Positions 43,859 to 57,625 of a stretch of 60,000 nucleotides of DNA are shown in pieces. The position numbers were made by a program, and so were the translations under genes. The stretch covers positions 62,726,756 to 62,786,755 of the forward strand of contig CM060731.1 in assembly GCA_030704615.1 (NCBI GenBank), read 5' to 3'. Numbering within the stretch: the stretch's first letter is position 1; every line of letters begins with the position of its first letter. The notes beneath the pieces are model-generated. The model saw only the letters and a list, made by a program, of their open reading frames with translations, was not told the origin of the DNA and searched no databases. This DNA comes from Takakia lepidozioides. Taxonomy: Eukaryota; Streptophyta; Takakiopsida; Takakiales; Takakiaceae.

Positions 43859-46075
43859 TGGATTTACATGTGGCTCTACTCACTTTTCCTTTCAAACTCC
43901 ATCACATTGGACGACTGCAGATCTTGAGCCAGTACTTTGTCGCTGACACGGTGGGTGGGATTGGGGCAGATATGACATTGAGGAGAGCAACTGGCCCACC
44001 ATTGGGCAAGTGCCTAGTAGCTGGGCGTGTTGTGAAGGAAAGCTATGGTGCCACCAAGCAGCAACACACATTCACAGTGAGGTATGCTTGGGGACCTTGG
44101 TGGACAAGCACATATGTTAATCATCAGACTGTTTGTCATAATGTTATGGCATAGACACCAAAGTTCTGCTGGGTTATCCTGCACTGCCTCTCACTTTTCA
44201 GAGCTTCAGTCTGCTGTATTGGAAAATCTTCGCCACCTTGATGTCCTGAGTTCTTGCAAGTTGTTCAATAAAAACTTCTTCAAATGGACTTAATGTCGCA
44301 GAATGTGTCATAAGCAGATCGAGGTTCTATGGAGCCAGGTGTGGCAAACTTTCTCGTGTTCTGAGCTACTACTGGTTTCGATATGCAGTGAAGTTTTTCC
44401 TCTCTTTGGTGGATGTTTTAAGCTTCTCTCTCTTTCTTTCTCCCTCTTGCTTCTGAGTCACCTCTTTATCAGTTGGCCCCAGGTCATTGCAACAGGCATG
44501 TCAAGGCATGGCGTCACAATCCTAACCACCAACTATGTCTACTCTCTTTCCTGGCCCCCTCATTTTCACTTACTGGCCGTATTCAGTGATGAATGTTAAC
44601 CACCTTCATTTGTGTGCACCTCTATTCTGATGCTTATGTCTCTGTTTCATTTTATTTTTCTTTTTGGATCATCCGGGAAATATGTGCTAACCATGCTGGA
44701 ACGTGGTGTGTAATGAGCCTACGAGAGAAAGATGTACTCATAAGACTCTGTTTTCTGTAGCCTATGAGGGAGAGAAACTGAGAGAGGGAGAGAGATTGAG
44801 ATGGGGGTTTGAGAGATGAATGTGGGGTGTAGCCATGGCTCAATGAAGATAAGAGGATGGCAGCACTGGCAGAGAGAAGCATCTACGTGGGGCTGCTGCT
44901 CGCAGCATCAGAGCTGCTGTCAAGCCCTTTTTCCGTGACCCAAGGTTTAAAGGTATGTGCAAATCTCTCTTCTCCTTTGTTTGTGGATGGAGGAACCATC
45001 CCACTGAACATGCCACAAAATGCTGACAGAGCACACAAATCTCTAGGAGTGGCATTCTTGTAGATTTTGTGATAGTCCAGTCACCCAAATGAGAAACTCT
45101 CATTTGACCACGTTGTTCTATTTCACTTGCCAGGTATCTGTGTGTCAATGAATTTGCTTCTAGTACAGGATTCTGTTATGAACCGACTATTAGGTGTGAT
45201 CATACAAGGGTAGTTCATGTCTAGATTACTGTAGCCAGCTTCGTTTGAAAAAAGTTTACTGTGCTCACATTTGTTATACCTCCTTTCGCAGGAAATGTCA
45301 CCCAACAACTGAAAGAATGGTGCCCCAAATTGAAAAATTCAAGTCATGACCACCCCTATCGCAAGCCCCCAAATCCTCCCTGAAGTCCCTGTGGCTTTTC
45401 AGTGCTCATTTCTTCACTGCCAAAATACTGCAGCGAAGGGATGTATGCAGAAATGCTGCTCAAAGTGTTGTGTCAGCTCTGGCCAAAGATGCAGCACACG
45501 GTTAGTTGTATTTGCTTCAGCTGGACTCCACAAAATTAAGTCAGATTCAAAAGTGAGAAAGTCAAAGAAGGGTAAGAACAAGCAACCAAGCAACCAGCTC
45601 AAATATGAGTACAGTTATTAGAAGGGGTTCCTTAATTTTGTGAGGGATGTAGTTCTCATATTTTCAACCACACACGGTGATTATGGTTTCAATTCAATCC
45701 TCAAACCTTCCATCAAGGCTTGGGTCCAGAGCAGTAGGCTCTGGGAATTCAACGGACATTAAACACACTTAACCTTAGCTTCTTGATAACTTTACAATCT
45801 TCATAATGCCAACCTAGCTGGTGAAGTTTCCTTTGGAAGCTTCTTGAAAGTGAAGAATCCTCTTTCCTCACTAATCATTTCAAACTGCAGAAGAGTCACC
45901 TTGGGCCAAGTACTCAATTCAAAATCAACTTTCAAGTAGAAATTACGACTATGAGGAGGGCCTGGCTCAGAAATTGCAGCTGCAGATCATTGAAGAGCGC
46001 ATTCGATCGGAGTCCATACGCTTTATGGTAGCCTACAAATCTCACATCGTTGTGTTCTTCATGGAACCAAAGTGA
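43859..46075 (+). CDS. multi-exon gene of unknown function with Cys-rich motif (5' end not found)
   Basis: Exons inferred from splice sites with matching phase are 43859-44076, 44318-44338 (seven-codon microexon), 44856-44952, 45386-45571 and 45891-46075 (stop). The first reads TFPFKLHHIGRLQILSQYF, GGIGADMTLRRATGPPLGKC, VAGRVVKESYGATKQQHTFT, then IEVLWSQ. The style recalls the conserved region of plant zinc finger CCCH 62-type nuclear proteins, which I recall only loosely. The later exons give REKHLRGAAARSIRAAVKPF, VAFQCSFLHCQNTAAKGCMQ, KCCSKCCVSSGQRCSTR (a spaced Cys cluster suggesting zinc binding) and WAKYSIQNQLSSRNYDYEEG, then a Gln/Glu-rich helix. The first two and last three exons could be separate genes. 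A rearranged copy of the 3' half lies at 37.6-38.3 kb. Confidence 0.55.
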
Positions 46076-48343
46076 ACTCTTCTCTATTCGCATCAAAACC
46101 TCTGTGTGTGCTGCAAGTTTTGGTGCTCCTTTTCCTTCATGCTTGTCTGGTGGGAGTCTATGGGGGTGCCATTCGAGGACAAACCAGTCGGTGCTTCCTA
46201 GTGTGGATATGCCACCCAATTGATGCGGATGGTGCTATTTCTTGTGCATCACAATGACAGGACTGCTTCAGGCAACGTGCTGCAGGAGACTTCAGGCGGA
46301 AAAAATGCTTTAGCACTTGGTGGTATTGAATGGAATACCACCCCTCCCTAAAGACCTCTACTGGTCTGGACTCGGAGGCCCTGTTAATCAAATTAGAAAA
46401 GCGAGGAAAAAATAAGCTCGGCAGGGCCATAAGGCAATACAATCATGAGGAACCTCCCAAGACATCCGCAAAGGGCAGCTAGCTTACCGAAAGGTCCAGT
46501 GTAAGAAGAGCCTAGCTACAGACCATCGTGAACAAAACCAAGGCTTGAAGACCAAGGACTAAAAGCTTTGCAGTCAAGAAAGCCCAGAATTGTCACAGCT
46601 AAGCAGAACGGAGCAGACAAAAGAGAAAAAGCAAGGAGCTGTTTCTCCCTTCGCCAGCCTGGGCTCAAAGTTTAAGGGGTACGTATTCTCTTGTTTAGCT
46701 TTTGGAGCTGGTGAATATCCACGTGTAATGCTTTCGTCGCCCACCACCAGAAAAATGTGACGTGGCATGACGTGGCATCCGATAGGTGGTGAGAAATGGA
46801 TAGGCAGGGAAGTTTGGTAGCGACCAAAAGCTTTTGATTAAATTATTGGAGGGCTTGGCACGGAGCGCATGCACGGGGCTTGTCCGCCTGCAATGATCAG
46901 GGGCAGGGCGGGGCCGGGTGGGGCCGGGTCGCCCTCCGCCCTTTTCTTTACCTTTTGCTTGTGCTCGGAAAGGGGGCGCCGCCAGAACGATGCGTCGTGC
47001 TGTGCTGTCGATTGTTGCTTGTCTCGCACTCCGCCACGTCACCGCACTTCTGTTGCTTGTTATCCGCTACTCCACCAAGCCCGTTGTCAAATTCTCCCCT
47101 CCCTTTGTGTCTTGTGTAACTCCTCTTAGTACATTTTATACTTTGAAGCCAAATTTGGACTTGGTCAAATATTGAGACCAAGTGTGAGATATACCAACCG
47201 GACGCACCTTCAGTGTAACCCCGAGTGAAGCTACAGTCCTATACAGTCGTCAATCTTACTTAACTTGTGTAACCCCCAATGGAGTTAAGCACATTTCTAC
47301 ATCTATACTGATGAATATTTTAGCGTGAAGTAATATCAACTCAATCAAAGAATCATTGTACTTATACATATGAATCTAGATATGATTCAAAACTGGGAAA
47401 ATGAGAAAAGAAAAGGAAACGTCAATGGCCAATTCTCAGCACAAGAATTCTCAGCAAAGATCAGCAAAGATCAGCTTTTTAACAATTTCATGGGTGCCTG
47501 TTGTTGAAAAATTAATAGATTCATATATCACTCAACATTGCAAATATTCTGGATTTGAATTCTTTGAATCTAATAATTGCTTCCTCAATGAGATCAGGCT
47601 GTCCCCATCTTCACTGGGTCTCTCTATTCAATCAGAGTTTTCTGGTTTCATGTTTTCGGGTCCTATGCTTCTTGGAGAGAAGACTTCAGTTTTGCTGCCT
47701 CTGTCCTTCTGCTAAATCTGTTGAAGGATCAGTCTAGCATTCCTGTCCTGTTTGGGATTTGTTACGAGGTCATATCCTCTGGCATATATCTGGAAACCTA
47801 GTCAAACAGAGATGGTTTGCTGGCTTTTGATGATACCCGGCCTGGCCTCAGAAGGTTGTTTGAGGCCAGGAAGGCTTGGCGTGTGGTTGGTGCAGCTTTA
47901 TGTAGATGCGGGGACAAGACAAGGCAACAACTGTTTGCTTGCTGCTTGGACGGCTCGTGGGGGAAACCTCATCTGCATGCGACTTACAGACTCGCGAGTG
48001 CAATGGAATGACTCCCTCCCTCCGTGCTGGGAGCAAGCGGGGTAGTCAAGTGCTCTTCTTGGCCACCTCTTTCTAGTTCCGTGTCCCCACCTCAGCCTTC
48101 ATCCTTCTATTTAAATTAAAAGAGAAAAAAAATGCAAGGAAAAAATAACCTTGCAAACTGTGCATGCATGAAGACAAAGGAATAAGCTGGCAGTGCCACC
48201 TACAGGCAGCTGGTCAAAAGTTGCAGGGAGAATGGGAAGCTACTTGTACAGATGAGGCCTGCTGCAGTTGGCGTGGTCTGTCCAAGTGCGGCCTGCCTTG
48301 CGGAGGGGTGCCCAGGCCTCTTTTGTCTGCAGCGCCTAGCGCA
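46076..48343. other. intergenic, no gene recognised
   Basis: A GC-rich patch at about 46866-46995 is open in several frames at once, which reflects composition and not coding. A perfect hairpin at 47841-47870 is listed separately. Nothing else is recognised before the peroxidase promoter. Confidence 0.4.
47841..47870. repeat. perfect 10-bp inverted repeat with 10-nt loop
   Basis: CCTGGCCTCA is followed after ten bases by TGAGGCCAGG. No poly-T or gene end adjoins it. Confidence 0.85.
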
Positions 48344-48349
48344 TATATA
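48344..48349 (+). promoter_or_regulatory. candidate TATA box of the peroxidase gene
   Basis: TATATA in the context gcgcatatatag lies about 350 bp upstream of the peroxidase ATG, which implies a leader of about 320 bp. Confidence 0.45.
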
Positions 48350-48694
48350 GTTTGAGACAGCTGACCAGTACGTGTGCAGAGGGAGGGGAGATCAGAGTTC
48401 TAGAGACTGTAGTAGAAGGGGTAATCATTATGTGCAGATTGCTGGGCAGTGCGATAAGTAAGAGTGCAATATGAGTGGAGCAACCTGACAGTGGCTTGCT
48501 TGCAGTACGCTGCAAGTCTGTTAGGTGGATAGAGTGTGGAAGATTATGAAGTTTTTAGATTATAAGTATCCTCTCTTCAGGCATGATATGTAAAGGACTC
48601 ATCTTGACGTAGGAGCTGGGACCCTGTCATCAGTGGCGAATGACCAGTGACTTTACAGTCTACCTAGTCGCATTAAACTGCAGACGATCTGCAG

Positions 48695-50861
<2,167 letters not shown>

Positions 50862-51150
50862 AAGCTAGCCTGAAATTCCCTACACACTAGAGATGGTCCT
50901 TGAACTTTACTAGCTGTACAGGAGGGTCTTTCACAGATGGAGTACTTGAAGATATCATTCAGCGGATCCATCCTGTTCCCTTACACGACAGAAGTCTCCA
51001 CTGTGTACATTGATTCCACCTAACATAGACCTTTATAGGCGCACAAGTTTCAGACTGCCAGATCTCCACGGGCATTGTTTCTCAGCTCCAAGTTAGCATT
51101 GGAGGCTTGAAATTATGTCAAAGTTGCTCAGATCTGACCTGTAAATATCC

Positions 51151-51156
51151 AATAAA
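51151..51156 (+). terminator. candidate polyadenylation signal of the peroxidase gene
   Basis: AATAAA lies 290 bp after the stop codon. Confidence 0.35.
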
Positions 51157-52405
51157 GAGGAAAGCTCAAGCTCTCCCTCCACACAGCTCTCTTTGTTTCT
51201 CTCTTTGGTGGGGTTCCAGTCAGAGAGAATAGAGAGGGCTTGACATATGACTGATTTATGCTCCTTGACCTCTTCAGCCTGGCCAGTCGGCTCATGACTC
51301 TTCAAGCATGGCAGTCATTGGGCAACAGGAGGATATGGGATGTGACTATAGTAGAGAGATGCATTGGTCTCGACTCTCCATCACCAACTTCCATTGTCTC
51401 TTGAAAAGCTTCTTCAGTAACCACCGACATATGACGATTAAATTTCTGAATTAATATAGGGATGGATGTCTAGCAAATTGGCTCTATATAATGCAATGTA
51501 GTTACGTTTCCGACTATGGGGGTTCACAAATTTGTTCTTTACGACGAGGAAGAACAAGATTTGAACACTCCATATGCACCTACGGAAAGCCAAGGAACTC
51601 GTTGATCCATGTGCAAACGCTGAAACTGAATGTGACGAAGACGAACCTATTTTAGATCCAGTGGCACAAGTGACAATTTCCAATGTTCAGGAGGAATTGC
51701 AGGTTGCAAATTGTCGACATGACACTATTGACAGAATTTTCAGTCGATTTGACATGTAACTCTGTAAATGTCATATTTTTTGAAATCATCTCTAGTCCTA
51801 CCTTCCTTCGCTTAACCTCCTTCGCTGGGCATGTGACGTTGGAGGGATCTCTAACTCCCAACCTGGCCGTCGGGCCAACTTGGAGCTCTGGCTGCTTACC
51901 GGGGCATAACGGTCCTCTTTCATCTCCAAAAGAACCCTCCAACGATTTGGAACCAGCGGAATTCCCTTTGGTAGTTGGCAGTCCGGAACAGCTCCCCACT
52001 CTTTAGTCGCTTTCCGGCTCGCTCGCTTACTCACTAGTTTTTGGTCACCAACGGGCTTGCACCGTTCTCGGGGTTACTACTCCCTATATATACTTCTGTA
52101 GCTGTCCGCGGGGGTTTCATAAACAACCATGCCATTTTATGGCGAACCACCACGAACACCCTCAACTCGCGGTGATGAGTCGCGGTGAGTCTTGGATAAA
52201 TGTTCAGAAGAGTCTTGGTCGCCCTCTTTAAGGTAATATGTTATCACTCTGTTATTGTTATTTTTTTCTTACTCCCAAGGCGTAACAATAAAGGAGGGCC
52301 GACTGTAGTTTGTTTTGTTGTGTTTTGTTTTGTCGCGCCAGTCAGATCTCCCAAACCGCAATGCCTCTCCCCGGGGTGCTCACACAACTGGAAGCCCTCA
52401 ATGAG

Positions 52406-52470
52406 TAGGGGTGCTAATAAATTTATTTATTTATTTTTATTTTATTTTATAAATAAATTTTTAGGGGTGC
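52406..52470. mobile_element. tiny AT-rich palindromic insertion with 9-bp flanking direct repeats
   Basis: TAGGGGTGC occurs at 52406-52414 and 52462-52470, flanking 47 bp of pure A/T. The outer parts of that segment are inverted repeats of each other (aaatttatttat near the left end, ataaataaattt near the right). The structure imitates a target-site duplication around a miniature inverted-repeat insertion. Confidence 0.5.
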
Positions 52471-53150
52471 ATTGAGGCAGTTTCATTATTTTTGGACCTG
52501 CGGTGTGGGAGATATTGAATTTCAAAGTATTTTTTATCACTAGAAATTCATGAAAAAATAGAAAATAGGGCAAACTATATAACATATATAAAAGTTAAAA
52601 GGTAATAGGTTCATCTACCCTCCAGTTCATCCAAAGCTCATCCGTCCGGAATGAAAGTCGCAGGCTAGGGTTTGACGGGGAAGGAGTTGAGCGAGCGCTT
52701 GTTGCCGAGGACTCCTGACCTGTTGAGGACAGCGAGGCCAGACAAGGATGCGCGTGCATGATTGCGGGCACCTCACAAACTTATCTGAGTGAGAGAGAGA
52801 GAGAGAGTCTTCAGCAGGAGGTTGAGAAGGAGAGGAAGGATTGGCTTGGATAGGTTAGAGAGAGTATGAGGGCATGCATGTAGAAAGACCGGAAGATCGG
52901 CGCGTTTTCATCTGGGATGCATGAGTTCGTATAGACCGATGTGTGGAGGGATCGTCGCAAATTCTTATAACTTAGAGGAGTTCGTGCCCTTTCTATTGAT
53001 TGTCCGACTGTGCCCGCACTCTGCCTGAGTTTCACCGTTTCTTCAAAGCTTTTTCGGCTTCTAAGGAGGTAGTCTGCCCAACTTCTTGGGAAAAACTTCC
53101 CAACATCGATATTTTTGTGCAACTGGAGGACAGTAGTCTACAGCCTCAGC

Positions 53151-56100
53151 ATGGCAGGCAGAGAAGTCAGAGAATACACTAATTTGAGCGATCCGAAAGG
53201 TATGTTTACATATAGTCGCTTGGTTGTGCTGCCTTTGGCATTCCTCCTATTGCAAGTAAATAATATCAGCTGTCAGTCCAGGATGTGAGGATGGCATCCG
53301 GGTTGCATTATAGATTGCTCCATTTTCTTTTCGCTCCGTACCTGGTTGTGCCGAGGTGATGCCATATTGTAAAGTTAGTGACAGTTGTCGTCTGAACATT
53401 GACAGCTCGTAGGGGAGACGAAGTTCTGCAGTGTCTGAGTGTACATTAATTGTGCTGCTTTGTCATATATCGTAGAGCCGTTTGTGGTCTGAGGTACAGC
53501 CTGACTTGAAGTTGTTTTGGCGTGTTGTGACAATGTTTGGACATGTGCAAAGTGGTGGTCGTGTTCCTAGTGTTCCCCTTCTTTGTTCCTTAGCATCCTT
53601 GGTTCCTATACGTTAACCACTTGCATATTCTCTTACTCTAGACTGGTTTGCAGTTTTTATGGTTGGTTTGCTGTGTAATCCTAGTAGGTTTAAAAAGAAC
53701 AAGAGCATATGCATCTGTTGGTCTGACTGGAATGAGCAAGTATTCATGACCACTTAGAGAAATGAAACAGCATAGCTGCAGGTTATGCATTTGTTGTCCC
53801 ATAGATACCAGTGTTACTGTAACCTCCAATTATCTGGATGATTCAAATGGAAGATCGTGGTAGATAGCACCTTCCTACGCATGGAGGATTCAACGAGGCT
53901 GGCAGGAAGAGTTATGGAGTACACTAGTACTGAAACCTTAGGGAATGACTTCTGATACGAGGTTCTTAAACGTCTAGAGGACATGGTGTTAAGATGATGT
54001 ACGGATACGGAACCCTTCAGTTTTTTGTCACACTTTGGTTGAGCGCCAGAAAAACATTGAGGGGTTGCAAAGGTTATCATGTGCTTTTTGGTGTGTGAAT
54101 TCGGGCAACTATGTCTCCTGGCCTTGCCCTTTCATAAACCCTACAAAGCAAGCTGTTGGGCACCCTTCTAACGCTGTTGTGGTTGCAAACAAGGTCATGC
54201 TGGCAGACAAGAAGTGGAGTGCCAAAGGTGGTGTGAAAGACAAGACTGATGATGAGGACCTCGCGTTCAAGCGCATGGTGGCCAAGGTTAGTGAACCTGG
54301 GGCCTGCTGGAACTTAAAAGTTTTTACTTCTGGGGGGTACAAGGGTCTTGTTACATCGGCATGAAGGGGGAAGTAAATACTGCCTATATTTGCTCAAATC
54401 TTCTTGCCATAGACACGGTTCATCTCTTTCTTGTTTTGATAATTTTACTGCAAGTTTATGTGAATGATGGGGTTGCATCCACTATTTGTCAGTTGCTCAG
54501 TTGGTTGGTGAACATCTTTTGAAAATCACTCACAGCTCTAGCTAGGTTATTAAAATGGATGGCAAAGGAAATGAGAGTGAGATTGTGAGAGGTCGTGGCT
54601 GGGTGTGAAGTCTTTGGATGTTCAAAGGCCCTTTTTTGAGAACTTGCCCTGACAGGGAATATGGCGGCACCTGGGATCGGATGATGAGAGCAGATGCAGG
54701 AGGTGGCTGGGGAACGTGGTGGTTACCTTCATGGCCGAGGCGGTATATGCTCTCCTGATTCTTGTCCCTGATACTGTTGAGCATTGTCTTCTTTTTCCAG
54801 TAACTGTAAATGAAGTGCTATTGATATTGGATGAGTTGATGGGGATTCTTTTATTGGACATCTATGATATGCTCCTGAATTTCAATTCAAAGACCTTCTG
54901 CTTAGAGATCTCAGGTATACATGCTGAAGTTAGTGTTTTACATTGAAAGGAACCTGCATATTCCTTCATTGTCTGGAGGGAAATGTTACTCTCTCTTTCT
55001 CTGCCGTCATGTTCTTAGAAAATTGATTGGGGTGGGAACTACAGCTCTGGACAGCGATGATTTACTATACTTGAAGGAGCAAATGGAAGCTGAGGATGAT
55101 GCTGAGCGTCTGCGGCGACGAACAGAAAAGCGGGCTTTTGCAGCTTTTAAGATATCCTCCAATGTGGTTCATGTTTACTTGATGGATCTGCTAGCGCTCT
55201 ATGCTATGCAAAATATATGTAGGCAGGTTGGGCAAAGGGGCTAGGAGCAAAATTTAAAATTTTCAAGTTCTAAGACTTGGGTCTGAAGTATGTTTCATGT
55301 GAGTATGTTTTAGCATTGTTGGGCTACTAGTACAGCAGTCAAACATTCTGCTGCCAATATTGACCAAAGTAACTATTACTGATGTACTTACGCATCCAAC
55401 GTATGATTAGCAGGTTTGGGACCTTTATCCCACTGCTTTATTGGGTTTGTCCCAACCTACTGTAAATTAGCGTGAGAATGGTTCGTGACAGTTTTATAGT
55501 CATCATCAACATGACTAGCTGTACATGCTGTGTCATTGACAATGAGATTCGCCAATGTCATGAGTCAGTTCTGGGTAAAGCTTTACTGTGTGGGTTGGCT
55601 ATAGCATGTTTCAGAGGGCATCACTTTCCAGTTTATGGTAGGATTTGAGATATTGTAATCTTGACAAAGGCTAGCACAAAGCTGCAAGCCTCGCAGATGC
55701 AGCACCTGCTCCAGCTCTCCCACCCATTCGCGTGGAGCCTAAGCCTCGAAGTGGAATTAGGTAAAGCTTTCAAGTTATTTCCCCACCTAGAAGGACCAAC
55801 GCTCTTTGATACTCAGTTTCTCAGTATAGGAACCATCAAATACAGCTCTTGAATCTTGGATGCAATGGATGGCAGACAACAGGTGCTGGTGAAGAGCATC
55901 GTGGAGGTGAAGCCCAAGAGGCCCCGCACTGGGGAACCGTCTTCTCATCGTGGTAGGGGGCACAGCGAGGATGCTGGCTCTCCCAGCACTAGCAGCCTCA
56001 TGGAAGATATGAGAATGGAGGTGGCTAACAAGGCAGGCACCAGTGCGGCATCTCCTGACCAAACAAGCATGGTAATGGCAATGGCAATGACAAGTCCTAG

Positions 56101-56284
56101 TGGTGGGTTGCTGGGGCTGGCCTATGAGAGTTCTGATGAGGAAGACAGCGATACAATGCAAGAGCAAAGCTCATCACAGGAAGTGAGGGCCACAGCAGCA
56201 GATAAATCACCACTAAAGAATGATCCTGAGGGCAACAGGTTGGAAAGTCGAGTTCAGAACAATCACAAAAATATGGATGTTTAA
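53151..56284 (+). CDS. conserved plant protein of unknown function (258 aa, six exons, one likely U12 intron)
   Basis: The exons are 53151-53199, 54207-54286, 54694-54742, 55045-55151, 55678-55760 and 55876-56284, with all phases in agreement. The protein starts MAGREVREYTNLSDPK and continues DKKWSAKGGVKDKTDDEDLA, MVAKMQEVAGERGGYLHGRG and LDSDDLLYLKEQMEAEDDAE. It then reads RRRTEKRAFAAFKKAASLAD, PPIRVEPKPRSGIRQQVLVK, EVKPKRPR, a Ser-rich linker and GLLGLAYESSDEED near the end. I recognise this as a small hydrophilic protein conserved across land plants, but know no function. The KPKRPR stretch could be a nuclear localisation signal. The fourth intron (55152-55677) begins ATATCCTC and ends AGCAC, with CTTGAC 13 bases before the end, and keeps the conserved FKKAAS junction. 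The other four introns are GT-AG. Confidence 0.85.
55152..55677 (+). other. inferred AT-AC (U12-type) intron
   Basis: The 5' end ATATCCTCC matches the minor-spliceosome consensus ATATCCTT at seven of eight positions. A branch-like element, TCTTGAC, lies about 12-13 nt from the 3' terminal AC. Removing exactly this segment joins AAG to AAA GCT GCA AGC and gives the continuous conserved protein. No GT-AG alternative that preserves FKKAAS was seen. Confidence 0.75.
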
Positions 56285-57344
56285 ATGAAGCTTTTTGGGA
56301 CATTATTGAGCAAATACTACCCTCAAGTTCATTTTCAGTTGCACCTGTGAGAAACAAATTTCTAGACTTCCATGTCTGTGAGAATCTTCTGGGAGAGTAG
56401 AGTTGTGGGGGGTGGGGGTATACTTGTCTTCTACTGTACTCCACACAAGGAATTTAGGAAAGGAGAAGAGTACATGAAGTTGCATTTGCAAGAGACAGCT
56501 CAAGAGAAAGATGAAGAGTGTTAGGGAGATGAGACTCTTGTGGGGTATCCCCCTGAAGTGGTAGGACTGATTCAAAAGGCTTCATACTGCCTATTTTGGC
56601 AAAAATGTGGGTAAAATTGGATTGTTGATGGAGATGGAAGAGAGACTATGACAAGAGCCATCATTCATAAATTCTTATGTCCTGAAAGACAGTGCTTTTT
56701 GTGGTGACAACAAGTGACCACTCCAGAGTGTGGAAAGTGAGGGTCCATATCCTTCAGCTGGTGGGGTCCCCGGATTGTGGTGTGAGTATTTCTACCTTAT
56801 GACAGCTTCACTCTAACTAGTCAGTAGTGTTTGTTGAAGCTCAGCTATTTACGCCTCTTGGCTTGAAGCACTACTCCATGGATGGTTCCACATTATTTAT
56901 TTCTTAATGAAATGTCAATGGAAATATTTATGTTTCAACCTACTTTAGGCGGCCTTCACTGTACTTTCCAAACAAAGAGGTGGACATAACATATATCAAG
57001 GTCACTTTACAAAGGAGGGAGTACCATTTGTGTAAAGTTCAACATATAACATCCCTACTGCAGCATAGTGTAAAATTTTAGGGAGTAAAAAAATGATAAC
57101 AATTACAACCCTTATAACACATAAAGAGGGCACATTTAGCCAGGGTCGACGGTACCAAACTTAAGGAGAAGACTACGCTTACCCGACGAGTTGAATGCAA
57201 GCGTGGGAGCCTTGCCGATACACTCGCGGGGGGTGGCCGTACCGGCGTCGTCCCGGCAGGGCGCGCTGTCAAATCCCCACCTCTTACTGGCTCCCCTCTC
57301 ACTACCGGCCTGTATTTTAGGATAAAGCATTAAAAATCAGAGGG
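56285..57344. other. 3' flank and intergenic, no gene recognised
   Basis: No motif-bearing frame is seen. A GC-richer patch at 57140-57310 is open on the minus strand only in low-complexity fashion. Confidence 0.4.
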
Positions 57345-57430
57345 TGTGCAAGATGCGAATGGGAGTGTGGTGGTAAGGTGATATGCAACGTTGTGGGGAG
57401 GTCTGAGGTTCGAAACGCTACAGTCTAATA
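57345..57430 (+). mobile_element. possible tRNA-related SINE head (different family)
   Basis: A box-like sequence (gtgtggtggtaaggtg) is followed about 35 bp later by a B-box-like sequence (aggttcgaaacgc), which is the spacing of an internal RNA polymerase III promoter. No acceptor-stem pairing is seen, and no second copy exists in the window. Confidence 0.35.
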
Positions 57431-57435
57431 ATGTT

Positions 57436-57625
57436 GAGTGACTGCTCGCTCCCCTGTTCCTGCTCCCCTCCTTGCCCTACGGCTCGCTCCCCTGTTCCCG
57501 GTCCCCGCTCCCCTCCCGCCCTATGGAATTTGGCTCGCTCCCAAATTCCCGGTTCCGCTCCCCTCCTCGCGCCGTGGAACACGTCTCGCTCCCCTATTCC
57601 TAGTCCCCGCTCCCCTGCAATGGGG
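57436..57625 (+). repeat. GC-rich tandem repeat, four imperfect units of about 50 bp
   Basis: The phrase ctcgctcccctgttcc and variants, followed by ggtccccgctcccctcc and gcc(c)tatggaa or similar, occurs four times (about 57444, 57482, 57533 and 57585). The reading frames across it are repetitive Pro/Ser/Leu and not genes. Confidence 0.85.

Larger units (their letters stand above)
50862..53150. other. intergenic, no gene recognised
   Basis: A short frame at 51574-51759 (CDEDEPILDPVAQVTISNVQ) looks faintly coding but is not recognised. At 51800-52330 there is GC-richer sequence with a TATATATA run (52085-52092) that could be a retroelement promoter or LTR piece; no paired copy is present in the window. 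A GA tract lies near 52793-52807. The last few hundred bases are probably the promoter and leader of the following gene. Confidence 0.35.

Noticed and set aside
46869-47181. Five overlapping frames in the GC-rich patch
   Set aside because: Openness in all frames at once is a composition effect; there is no motif and no splice support.
52050-52330. Solo LTR with a TATATATA promoter
   Set aside because: No second LTR, primer-binding site or retroelement protein was seen; kept only as a note in the intergenic entry.
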